Positions 1 through 7,003 of a stretch of DNA of 7,113 bases are shown in pieces (the stretch's first letter is position 1; every line of letters begins with the position of its first letter). The notes beneath the pieces are model-generated. The model saw nothing but the letters and a program-made list of their open reading frames with translations. It was not told the origin of the DNA and did no database searches. A program made the translations under genes and the position numbers. This stretch comes from Bacillota bacterium (GTDB taxonomy: Bacteria > Bacillota > Clostridia > Lachnospirales > Lachnospiraceae): positions 1 through 7,113 of the forward strand of contig JAEZJV010000074.1 of the NCBI GenBank assembly GCA_023415635.1, in the 5' to 3' direction.

Positions 1-3000
1 TTGATCATCCGCAACCTGCTGCTGCGGCTCGGCCTCGAACCGACGTCGCGGCAGATCAGGGTCATCGGCACCAGCGCGTCGCTGGACCGCGACTCGCGTG
101 CCTACCTCGAGCGGTTCTTCGGGGTGCCGGCGAGCTCATTCGTCCAGATCAGCGGGCGTCCGCGCGACGTGGGCACCGAGTTGCCAGTCGACGCGGAGGC
201 GGCGCTGTCGGGTGCCGGTCCCGCATCGCTCGACGTCGTGCTCACCGAGGCATGTCGCGCGGAAGACGGTGCCATCCGTGCGACGTCGCTCACCGAAGTG
301 GCGCGTCGTGCTTTTGGATCTGACGCGATCGAACCGCTGGAACGGGCGCTGGACGTGCTGGCTGGTGGGGACGGGGTGGAGCAGATCCCGTTCCGTGCTC
401 ACTACTTCGTGCGGACGATGCGGGGGATGTGGGCGTGCAGCAACCCCGACTGCACGGAGATCGCTGACCGGGGCGAGGAACGGCCTCACGGGATCGGGCG
501 TCTGTTCGCCGTGCCCGCCCGCGTCTGCGCGTGCGGCGGCCGGGTCCTCGAGATGCTCTACTGCAACAGCTGCGGTGACGCCAGCCTTGGCGGCCACGTC
601 CTTGGGTCGCCGGACGGGGAGGGGGTGTTCCTCGGCGTCGATGCGGCGGAGTCGGAGTCGGACCGGCACCGGCTCGTCTTCGAGCGCAACGCCGGTGAGT
701 ACAGGTGGTTCCTGCCTCGACGCGAGGCTGTGGGGCAGAAGTGGAACCACTCAGGTCCGCTCGGCAAGCAGTGGACGCTGGCACTAGAGGCTGCGAGCTA
801 TGACCCGCAGACGGGCTACCTGCGAGTCGGCTCTGATGACTCGCAGGTCACCGTGATGACCTGGAGCGGCCCTGACAAGACGTGGACGCCGCCCGCGCTG
901 CCGACACGGTGCCCCAGGTGCGGGCACTCCAACCGGCAGACGGAGTTCAGCAAGGGGCGCGTGCGTTCGCCTATCCGCGCGCACACCCAGGGTGCGAGCG
1001 TGGGTGCTCAGCTGCTGGTCTCGGAGATGTTCCGCGCGCTGGGCGACGACCCCGACGCGAGCCGCACCATCGTGTTCAGCGACTCGCGCGACGACGCCGC
1101 GCGGATGGCCGTCGGGCTCTCGCTCAACCACTACTCCGACCTCGCCCGGCAGCTCGTCCTCAGCGAGCTGGCGGCGCCCGGCGAGGATGTCGGCGAGATC
1201 ATCCGCGCGGGCCTCGCGGGCGCGCTCTCGGGGCCGTCCCTAGTCAGGTACGCCGAGCTCGCCGCGAAGTACCCGACCGAGCACAAGGCGTACATGAAGG
1301 AGCATCTCGGCTTCGGCGACGACGCCGATAGGCGGCTCATCGCTACGTTCGAAGCGACGCAGTCGGGGAGCGTGGCGAAGTCGTGGGTCGGGCTCGTGGA
1401 CAGCGTCCTGGAGCGCCTGGTCGAGCTCGGCGTGCCACCGGGCGGGCCCAGGGCGTCACTGCTCAAGCTCGAGGACGGGACACCGTGGAACAGGGCGTTC
1501 GAACCGCCGACACCGGGTGAGTGGAGGCCCATCACGGACCTGGATGTCCGAGAGCAGCGCAGGAAGATGTACCGCCTGCGCCTGGTCGAGTCGCTCGGTG
1601 CGTCGCTGACCGGCCGCGAAGGGCGAGACATCGAGTCGACGCTGGTGGCGGTGCTCGTCCCAAGGCTGTGCGACCAGAGCCTGTCTGACGAGCTGGACCA
1701 GGCCGCGACGTCGTTCGTCCGGATCCTGCTGTCCTCCGAGAGGTGGACGCCCCAGGGGCTCGACGAGCCGAGCCAGGTGACGCCGAGGGCGGCCGTCGAC
1801 TACGTGGCCCGGGTGGCGCGGCAGCTGGGTCGTGGCGCCGAGATGGTGATGAAGGAGATCTCGGAACGGCTCGACGGGCTGCTCGTCGATGGCCTCATCC
1901 GTCTCGAGATGCTGGACGTCGCGCTCGACGTCGTCCCCGCGAGCGGTCTGGTGCACGTGTGCCAGCTGTGCGGCCAGCGCCACCTCCACGCGTCGGCCGG
2001 GGTGTGCGTCCGCCCCAAGTGCCCCGGCGCCCTCCAGGAGACGTCGACCGCCGTGCTGGTCGGCGACGACTACTACGCGTGGCTCGCCGCGCAACCGCCA
2101 CAGCGGCTCGCGGTTGCCGAGCTCACCGGTCAGACGAGCCCACCCGAAGAGCAACGGCGGCGGCAGCGACTCTTCCGGGGCGCCTTGCTCCCGCAGCCGC
2201 AGGAGAACGCACGCACCAGCCCGCTGGACGTGCTCTCCGTCACGACGACGATGGAGGTCGGCGTCGACATCGGCTCGCTGCGCTCGACCGTCATGGGCAA
2301 CATGCCCCCGCAGCGGTTCAACTACCAGCAACGCGTCGGCCGGGCGGGGCGCAAGGGGCAGGCGTTCTCGTTCGCTGCCACGATGTGCCGCGATCGCTCT
2401 CATGATGACTACTACTTCGCCAACCCGGGACGGATCACCGGTGACCCGCCGCCGCAGCCCTTCCTCGACACGTCACGTACCACGATCCTCAAGCGTGTCG
2501 TCGCCGCGGAGGTGCTGAGGCGAGCGCTGCTATCGCTTCCTGACCCGCCCCCGCAGCGCGGTGACCACGTCCATGGTTCCTTCGGTGAGGCGGCAGACTG
2601 GCCCCAGCTTCGTGCAGGGGTCGAGGCGTGGTTGATGACGTCGCCGGACGTCCCTCTTGTCGTCCACCGGCTGGCCGAGCTCACGGGGGTTGCCGATGTC
2701 CATGAGGTCGTGCAGTGGGCCCGAGACTCCCTCGTCCTCGACGTCGATGATGTCGCTTCCTCTGACGTCCACACGCAGCGAGCCCTGAGCGAGCGGCTGG
2801 CGAACGCCGGAGTGCTGCCGATGTTCGGCTTCCCGACTCGGGTCCGTGAGCTGTTCAGGGTGGGGCCCGACGGGCGCCTCACTGCCGAGGCGGTGTCCGA
2901 CCGCCCACTCGGCCAGGCCGTGTCGCTGTTCGCGCCCGGCGCACAAGTCGTCAAGGACGGCTGGGTCTACACGGCGAACGGGTTCGCATCCGTGAGAAGG

Positions 3001-4209
3001 ACGGGCGGCGGGAAAGTCCAGTCTTCCAACCCGCTGAGATCCGCAGTCCGTCTCGCTCGATGCCGCGACTGCGGCGCTTCGACGATCAACGAGGACGACG
3101 AGGCAGGCTGGGGGTCCTGCCCGGTGTGCGCTGGCGAGGTCAGGCACATGACCGTATTCCAGCCTGAGGGCTTCCGGACGCACCGTGACCGGACTGACAA
3201 GGGCATCGATGACAGGGGTGGCGCGAGTGCATCCCGCCCCGTCTTGGGTTGGTTGAATCCCGGAGAGGCCCAGCAGCGCGTCGGCGCACTCGACGTGTGG
3301 GAGCTGGAGCAGGCGCGCCTGCTCACCATCAACGACAACAACGGCGCACTGTTCGCCATGTACCAGCACGCGGACCAGTCCGTGATCGTTCCCACGGTGG
3401 AGACCGACGCGAACACGATGCCGAGGCTGCAGGACGCCGCGATCGGTGAGATCCGGGTCACCGACGCCGTGCTCCTGCTCGGGCGCGGAGTGGCGCTCCC
3501 GGGGGGCGTCGTGGCGACAGGTCGCGAGACCTGCCCGTCCGGCCACGCCGCTCTGACGTCGTTCGCGGAAGCGCTCCGCCGCGGGTGCCAAGCCGAGCTC
3601 GACATCGACCCGAGCGAGCTCGTCGTCGGACTCCAGCCGCGTTCGGTCGACGGCCACCGGACGGCCGCGCTCTACGCGGCCGACACGCTCGAGAACGGTG
3701 CTGGGTACGCCCTGGAGCTGGCGAACGGCCGACTTGACGCCGTGCTCCGCCGGATCGCAGACGAGGTGGGTGAACGCTGGGCACGTGCGCCGCACGACGT
3801 CTGCGACACCTCCTGCCCTGACTGCCTGCGCTCCTGGGACAACCGGCACCTGCACGGTGCGCTTGACTGGCGGCTCGCGCTGGACGTGGCCGAGCTCGCA
3901 CTCGGCCGGGAGCTCACGCTGGACCGTTGGCTCTCGCTCGGCCAGGACGCGGTGAGGCAGTTTGTCGTCGGCTTCGAGCGCGCGATCGAGGGTCTTGCTG
4001 CGTCTGAGGTCGACGGTGTCCATGTCCTGACCTCTGGCTCGACGTCCGTGGCGATCGGCCATCCCTTGTGGTCACGGGAGCCCGGTTCGTTCGCCGTTCG
4101 GCAGGCCGACGTGGACCGCCAGCTGAGCGCCGGCGGTCGCGCCGTGCGCTGGTCCGATGTCCGCACTCTCCGGAACCGGCCCGACCAGGTTCTCTCTCAG
4201 CTCAGATGA
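1..4209 (+). CDS. Large SF2 helicase with DUF1998 (MrfA-type Zn) C-terminus, DruE-like; 5' end outside window
   Basis: This is probably an ATP-dependent DNA helicase of an anti-phage defence system. The 1402 visible codons are open to the left edge, so residue 1 is not a real start. They begin at the end of the first RecA domain: motif III is GTSAS (residues 23-27), while Walker A and DExH are missing upstream. Next come a zinc module (C146, C151, C176, C178, C188, C191), CPRC (304-307), IVFSDSRDDAA (357-367, start of the second RecA domain), a long insert (about 380-640), a Cys cluster (C654, C657, C669, C674), TTTMEVGVDIG (748-758) and the arginine-finger motif QQRVGRAGR (776-784). The C-terminal part has C1021/C1024/C1040/C1043, DTLENGAGY (1228-1236) and CDTSCPDC...H (C1268, C1272, C1275, H1285), typical of DUF1998/MZB. 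The visible part already exceeds the usual length of DISARM DrmA; adding the missing N-terminus gives a DruE-like size. MrfA/YprA-type repair helicases share the domains but are much shorter. The helicase/DUF1998 class is secure; the DruE assignment is moderate. Confidence 0.9.
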   Translation: MIIRNLLLRLGLEPTSRQIRVIGTSASLDRDSRAYLERFFGVPASSFVQISGRPRDVGTELPVDAEAALSGAGPASLDVVLTEACRAEDGAIRATSLTEVARRAFGSDAIEPLERALDVLAGGDGVEQIPFRAHYFVRTMRGMWACSNPDCTEIADRGEERPHGIGRLFAVPARVCACGGRVLEMLYCNSCGDASLGGHVLGSPDGEGVFLGVDAAESESDRHRLVFERNAGEYRWFLPRREAVGQKWNHSGPLGKQWTLALEAASYDPQTGYLRVGSDDSQVTVMTWSGPDKTWTPPALPTRCPRCGHSNRQTEFSKGRVRSPIRAHTQGASVGAQLLVSEMFRALGDDPDASRTIVFSDSRDDAARMAVGLSLNHYSDLARQLVLSELAAPGEDVGEIIRAGLAGALSGPSLVRYAELAAKYPTEHKAYMKEHLGFGDDADRRLIATFEATQSGSVAKSWVGLVDSVLERLVELGVPPGGPRASLLKLEDGTPWNRAFEPPTPGEWRPITDLDVREQRRKMYRLRLVESLGASLTGREGRDIESTLVAVLVPRLCDQSLSDELDQAATSFVRILLSSERWTPQGLDEPSQVTPRAAVDYVARVARQLGRGAEMVMKEISERLDGLLVDGLIRLEMLDVALDVVPASGLVHVCQLCGQRHLHASAGVCVRPKCPGALQETSTAVLVGDDYYAWLAAQPPQRLAVAELTGQTSPPEEQRRRQRLFRGALLPQPQENARTSPLDVLSVTTTMEVGVDIGSLRSTVMGNMPPQRFNYQQRVGRAGRKGQAFSFAATMCRDRSHDDYYFANPGRITGDPPPQPFLDTSRTTILKRVVAAEVLRRALLSLPDPPPQRGDHVHGSFGEAADWPQLRAGVEAWLMTSPDVPLVVHRLAELTGVADVHEVVQWARDSLVLDVDDVASSDVHTQRALSERLANAGVLPMFGFPTRVRELFRVGPDGRLTAEAVSDRPLGQAVSLFAPGAQVVKDGWVYTANGFASVRRTGGGKVQSSNPLRSAVRLARCRDCGASTINEDDEAGWGSCPVCAGEVRHMTVFQPEGFRTHRDRTDKGIDDRGGASASRPVLGWLNPGEAQQRVGALDVWELEQARLLTINDNNGALFAMYQHADQSVIVPTVETDANTMPRLQDAAIGEIRVTDAVLLLGRGVALPGGVVATGRETCPSGHAALTSFAEALRRGCQAELDIDPSELVVGLQPRSVDGHRTAALYAADTLENGAGYALELANGRLDAVLRRIADEVGERWARAPHDVCDTSCPDCLRSWDNRHLHGALDWRLALDVAELALGRELTLDRWLSLGQDAVRQFVVGFERAIEGLAASEVDGVHVLTSGSTSVAIGHPLWSREPGSFAVRQADVDRQLSAGGRAVRWSDVRTLRNRPDQVLSQLR

Positions 4210-4213
4210 AATC

Positions 4214-4218
4214 GGAGG
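4214..4218 (+). promoter_or_regulatory. Shine-Dalgarno site deciding the start of the 86-aa protein
   Basis: GGAGG lies five bases before the ATG at 4224 and five bases after the helicase stop codon. It favours the 4224 start over the ATG at 4206, which overlaps the helicase stop. Confidence 0.7.
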
Positions 4219-4223
4219 AAGTG

Positions 4224-4484
4224 ATGGCGTTCATCACGAGGATGTTTGAGCTTGAGCCGTCCGAGAAGAGGCGCCCGCACTCGGAGTCGGAGTGCAGCTG
4301 GCGCGTCGCCTACCGCAACGATGAGCTTGTCATGCAGCTGGACACCTACGGCTCACCGACGCGGCAGGATGTCGGCACCATCAGCCAGTCGCTCCAGTTG
4401 AACGAGGACATGGCTGTGGACCTGGTGCACGCCATGGCGCGGACCTTTCCGGCAGTCGCGGATCTTCTTGTAGACGGGCGCTGA
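4224..4484 (+). CDS. Small 86-aa protein of unknown function, coupled to the helicase
   Basis: No function is recognised. The 86-aa product has no signal peptide or membrane segment and looks like a small cytosolic alpha/beta protein. Notable segments are a polar N-terminus, MQLDTYGS (37-44), SQSLQLNEDMA (54-64) and a predicted helix ending in FPAVADLL. From memory, similar short proteins with an 'LDTYGS...SQSLQL' pattern occur next to restriction and defence genes, sometimes misannotated as methionyl-tRNA formyltransferase; this could not be checked. The start at 4224 is chosen for GGAGG at 4214-4218 with a five-base gap to ATG. An alternative ATG at 4206 overlaps the helicase stop as ATGA and would add six residues (MKSEEV) in frame. 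Either way the gene is translationally coupled to the helicase, which suggests a shared operon and possibly a partner or regulator role. Confidence 0.8.
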   Translation: MAFITRMFELEPSEKRRPHSESECSWRVAYRNDELVMQLDTYGSPTRQDVGTISQSLQLNEDMAVDLVHAMARTFPAVADLLVDGR

Positions 4485-4572
4485 GTTCGCGGACCGCCGT
4501 GCGGAGGGAGGTCCGCTCCATCCGTCACGCCGAATGGCACCGCGCTGCACGCTAGGTGACCCAGGAAGGCGG

Positions 4573-4605
4573 GGCCTCGTCGGCGCCATACCGACGGCCT
4601 CTTCT
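4573..4605 (+). terminator. Probable intrinsic terminator after the helicase operon
   Basis: GGCC (4573-4576) and GTCGG (4579-4583), separated by a TC bulge, pair with CCGAC (4591-4595) and GGCC (4596-4599) around a seven-base loop (CGCCATA). The stem is followed by TCTTCT (4600-4605), a weak pyrimidine tail as often seen in high-GC bacteria. It lies about 90 bases after the stop of the 86-aa gene and before the IS end, a sensible place to end the operon. The rest of the spacer 4485-4644 shows no gene. Confidence 0.45.
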
Positions 4606-4644
4606 AGGGCTCCTCGTCGCGCTCTGTCAACGACGGCTTAATCC

Positions 4645-4680
4645 TGATCAGGGATCGACGTCTGAAAGTTGACCACCCTG
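4645..4680. repeat. Left terminal inverted repeat of the IS21 element
   Basis: This 36-base end starts TGATCAGGGATCGACG and ends GACCACCCTG. It matches the reverse complement of the right end at 31 of 36 positions; the differences are at repeat positions 17, 24, 25, 32 and 33. It lies 12 bases beyond the istB stop codon. Confidence 0.85.
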
Positions 4681-4692
4681 CCTTGGTTGTCG

Positions 4693-5481
4693 TCAGTCTG
4701 TGCTGGCCGCGGGTGGGCGGCCGAGGTCGCGGTTCTTGAGTCGGTAGGAGTCGCCTTTGAGGGCGATGACGTCGGCGTGGTGGACGAGGCGGTCGATCAT
4801 CGCGGCGGCGACGGTGTCGTCGCCGAAGACCTCGCCCCAGCGGCCGAACGGCTTGTTCGAGGTGACGATCAGGGAGGCGCGTTCGTAGCGGGCTGAGACG
4901 AGCTGGAAGAACAGGTTCGCGGCCTCGGGTTCGAAGGGGATGTAGCCGACCTCGTCGATCACGAGCAGCGGGTAGCGGCCCAGGCGGCGTAGCTCGTCTT
5001 GCAGGCGCCCGTCGTGGTGCGCGGTCGCCAGGCGGTCGACCCACTGTGAGGCGGTCGCGAACAGGACCCGGTGCCCGGCCTGGCAGGCGCGGATCGCGAT
5101 CCCGGTGGCCAGGTGGGTCTTGCCGGTGCCGGGCGGGCCGAGGAAGACGACGTTCTCGCGGGCGGTCACGAAGTCCAAGGTCCCCAGGTGGGCGATCTGG
5201 TCGCGGGCCAGGCCGCGGGCGTGCTCGAAGTCGAAGTCCTCCAGGGACTTGCGCCCCGGGAACCGGGCGGCGCGGATGCGTCCTTCGCCGCCGTGGGTCT
5301 CGCGGGCGGCGACCTCGCGTTGCAGGCATGCCGCGAGGAACTCCTCGTGGGTCCAGGACTCCGCGCGGGCGCGTTCGGCGAGCCGCTCGACCGCCTCGCG
5401 CAGCGTCGGGGCCTTCAGCGCGCGGGTCAAGAACGCGAGCTCGCTGGTCACGTCCCGGGCCGGGGCCCTCGTGGCGGGCAT
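4693..5481 (-). CDS. istB: IS21-family helper ATPase IstB
   Basis: IstB is the AAA+ ATPase that IS21 elements use to select target DNA and activate the IstA transposase. The 262-aa product is full length for the family. Its N-terminal helical part (about 12-100) includes the typical FDFEHARGL segment. The ATPase core has Walker A GPPGTGKT (115-122), Walker B LLVIDE (172-177) and the sensor-type segment LIVTSN (204-209), and then continues through RLVHHADVIALKGDSYRLKN near the C-terminus. The start is the ATG at 5481-5479, which overlaps the istA stop as TGATG, with GAGG at 5492-5489 seven bases upstream; the two genes are thus translationally coupled. It appears intact and could in principle act in trans with another IstA. 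Confidence 0.95.
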   Translation of the reverse strand: MPATRAPARDVTSELAFLTRALKAPTLREAVERLAERARAESWTHEEFLAACLQREVAARETHGGEGRIRAARFPGRKSLEDFDFEHARGLARDQIAHLGTLDFVTARENVVFLGPPGTGKTHLATGIAIRACQAGHRVLFATASQWVDRLATAHHDGRLQDELRRLGRYPLLVIDEVGYIPFEPEAANLFFQLVSARYERASLIVTSNKPFGRWGEVFGDDTVAAAMIDRLVHHADVIALKGDSYRLKNRDLGRPPAASTD

Positions 5482-6694
5482 CAGGCGACCTCGGTCAGGC
5501 CGAACGCGGCGTCGTAGGCGCCCAGGTCACGCTGCTCGACCTCGTCGAGGTCCGTCGCCGGCGCGCGGTGCGCGGCCGCGTGGGACAGCGCCAGGGCGGC
5601 GGCCTTGTGGGTGGGGTCGGTGACCGTCTGCCACCGCGCCCAGCACCGCTGATGCGACGCGACGACCTTCGCGCCCAGGCGCACGGTGACCTGCTCAAGG
5701 TCGGCGACGACCTCGACGAACCGGCCGACCGCGACCGGGTCGACCGAGTAGTCATTCGACCCGACTCTGACGTAGTGGTCACGCGGCAACCGGACCCGCG
5801 CGCGTGATCCGAGCTGCGGGGTGACCGGCGGCAAGGTGAGCATCGCGTCCCGGTCGGCCGCCCACCGGTCCAACGGCCGGCAACCCAGAGCGCGGTGCTG
5901 GCGGGCGTTCGCGACCGGCAGCCAGTCAGCGAGCTGGGCGTTGAAGTCCTCGGGGCTGGTGAACACCCGCCCGGGCAGGAACGAGGTCTCCAAGTAGCCG
6001 TTCGCGCGCTCGACCAGCCCCTTGGCTTCCGGATCGCGCGGGCGGCACTGGTGGACCCCGATGCCCAGGACCCCGCGGAACGCCTCGAACTCCTCGGTCA
6101 GCTTCGGTCTGCCGGCCCGCCAGGACCCGACCGCGGCCTCGTTGTCCCAGACCAGCTCACGAGCCACCGCGCCCATCGACGTCAGCAGCGCCCAGTGCCC
6201 GGCGACCAGGTCCGGGGCCTGCCGCGAGGGCAGCATGAGCGCGAACATCATCCGTGAGTAGCCCGCCACCATCACCAGCACCGGCGGGGACCCGACCTGC
6301 CCCGCCCCGAGCGGCACGTCGACCGGCGGGAACCACAGGTCGCACTGCAACCGGTGCCCCGGCTCGTAGGTCGTGCGCGACGCCGGATCCGGGGGCAGGT
6401 AGTACGGGCGCAGCGCCCGCACCCGGTCCTTCAAGATCGTCAACGAGTGCTCCCAGACGATCCGCTGCGCGATCACCGTCGCAGGCATGCTCGGGCACGA
6501 CGCCAGCAACTCGCGGATCTGCGGCTCGACCGCGTCGACCAGCGAGCCCTTCGCCGGGCGTTCGTACTTCGGCGGCCGGTCGCTGGCCAGCGCCTCTTCA
6601 CGGTGTTCCGCGCGATCCCGAGGTCACGCGCGATCGCCGAGATCGACTTGCCCTCGACGCGACGCAGCCGACGGACCTCTGCCCAGTCCTCCAC
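5481..6694 (-). pseudogene. istA: IS21-family transposase IstA, broken by a one-base frameshift
   Basis: IstA is the DDE transposase that cuts and joins the IS ends. The N-terminal piece starts at GTG 6694 (AGGAGG at 6709-6704, nine bases upstream) and reads MEDWAEVRRLRRVEG followed by a helix-turn-helix (SISAIARDLGIARNTVKR). After 34 codons the frame must shift at about 6593-6595 to continue as ALASDRPPKYERP and the whole catalytic part. The probable catalytic acids are D (6341-6339, in QCDLWF), D (6146-6144, in VWDNEAAVG) and E (6011-6009, in PEAKGLVER). One missing base in AAGAGG[G]CGCTGG would explain it; repaired, the protein would be about 404 aa. Without repair, the first frame stops at 6473 after 73 residues. 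No slippery heptamer is present, so mutation or sequencing error is likelier than programmed frameshifting. Confidence 0.88.
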
Positions 6695-6720
6695 ACCGAT
6701 CACCCTCCTCAGGATCACGG

Positions 6721-6756
6721 CAGCCTGGTCAGATTTCAGCCGTCGATCCCTGATCA
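6721..6756. repeat. Right terminal inverted repeat of the IS21 element
   Basis: Read on the minus strand it starts TGATCAGGGATCGACGGC and ends GACCAGGCTG. It pairs with the left end at 31 of 36 positions. The istA start lies 26 bases inside this repeat's inner edge, so the istA promoter is probably within or next to it. Confidence 0.85.
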
Positions 6757-6915
6757 GTCTTCAGGTGTCGTCGACACGCTCAGGAGTGATCTCACCGTCG
6801 ACCGTCGCGATAGGTCTGCTGCTGTTGCCCGGGTGGGTGCCGCCTCCGTGCGGAAGCGTCCCGAAGTGCTGGCTCCGGCGCGAACCGCACCTCGGGCGGA
6901 CCGGCGGCGTTCGAT

Positions 6916-6941
6916 GGAATAGTGCATCTGGCGCTGAAGTT
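6916..6941 (+). promoter_or_regulatory. Candidate SigR/SigH-type promoter for dnaK
   Basis: GGAAT (6916-6920), 18 bases, then GTT (6939-6941) exactly fits the GGAAT-N18-GTT pattern of oxidative/heat-stress sigma factors such as Streptomyces SigR and mycobacterial SigH. SigH is known to drive dnaK in mycobacteria. The GTT is the first three bases of the first HAIR, so bound HspR would cover the -10. The motif is short and could arise by chance; its position is what supports it. Confidence 0.5.
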
Positions 6942-6959
6942 GAGCCTAGGAGACTCAAG
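6939..6959 (+). promoter_or_regulatory. HAIR operator 1 (HspR-binding inverted repeat)
   Basis: GTTGAGC-N7-ACTCAAG matches the HAIR consensus CTTGAGT-N7-ACTCAAG with a perfect right half and 5 of 7 in the left half. HspR, together with DnaK, represses the dnaK operon through such sites and releases them on heat shock. It overlaps the -10 of the candidate SigR/SigH promoter. Confidence 0.85.
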
Positions 6960-6974
6960 ACTGGGTCCCGCCGC

Positions 6975-7003
6975 TTGCCCCTCGCGCCGTAGGGGCGCAG
7001 ACT
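6975..7003 (+). promoter_or_regulatory. Weak candidate housekeeping promoter between the HAIRs
   Basis: TTGCCC (6975-6980) and CAGACT (6998-7003) are 17 bases apart. They match TTGACA at 4 of 6 and TATAAT at 3 of 6 positions, including the important second A and last T. The -10 touches the second HAIR, which would allow repression by HspR. The match is weak and this is only a possibility. Confidence 0.25.
6977..6996. other. GC-rich hairpin between the two HAIRs
   Basis: GCCCCT (6977-6982) pairs perfectly with AGGGGC (6991-6996) around an eight-base loop. It would form in the 5' leader if transcription begins at the upstream stress promoter. No U-tract follows, so a terminator role is not supported. 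Confidence 0.4.

Larger units (their letters stand above)
4645..6756 (-). mobile_element. IS21-family insertion sequence (about 2.1 kb), istA frameshifted
   Basis: The element is 2112 bp, a normal IS21-family size, and carries the family's gene pair: istA (transposase) followed by istB (AAA+ helper), both on the minus strand with a one-base stop/start overlap. It is bounded by imperfect inverted repeats matching at 31 of 36 positions, beginning TGATCAGGGATCGACG. The element starts with TG and ends with CA, as IS21 members usually do. The bases just outside (TAATCC left, GTCTTC right) do not match, so no external target duplication is seen. The istA gene carries a one-base frameshift, so this copy probably cannot transpose alone. 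It points towards the helicase operon and away from dnaK. Confidence 0.9.

Noticed and set aside
1456..2403. Minus-strand open frame of 315 codons opposite the helicase
   Set aside because: It is a shadow of helicase motifs IV-VI; its composition is rich in Arg, His and Pro, with no domain pattern.
2530..4062. Long minus-strand open frame (510 codons) opposite the helicase
   Set aside because: Long antisense frames are common in GC-rich genes. The product has no recognisable motif, while the plus strand has conserved helicase and zinc motifs throughout.
1..4209. Helicase as DISARM DrmA or as MrfA/YprA
   Set aside because: The visible part alone is longer than those proteins usually are, yet lacks the N-terminal ATP-binding motifs. 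No DrmB, DrmC or methyltransferase is visible, although upstream genes are outside the window.
4489..4516. Inverted repeat GCGGACC...GGTCCGC as the operon terminator
   Set aside because: The loop is 14 bases and no T-rich tail follows; an inner CCGC-CGT-GCGG pairing competes. The hairpin at 4573-4605 is the better candidate.
5046..5807. Plus-strand open frame of 253 codons across istB and istA
   Set aside because: It is extremely Arg/Gly/Ser-rich and spans the istA/istB junction on the opposite strand, typical of a shadow.
6590..6600. Programmed -1 frameshift joining the two istA pieces
   Set aside because: No slippery heptamer or downstream pseudoknot is evident, and IS21 istA is normally a single frame.
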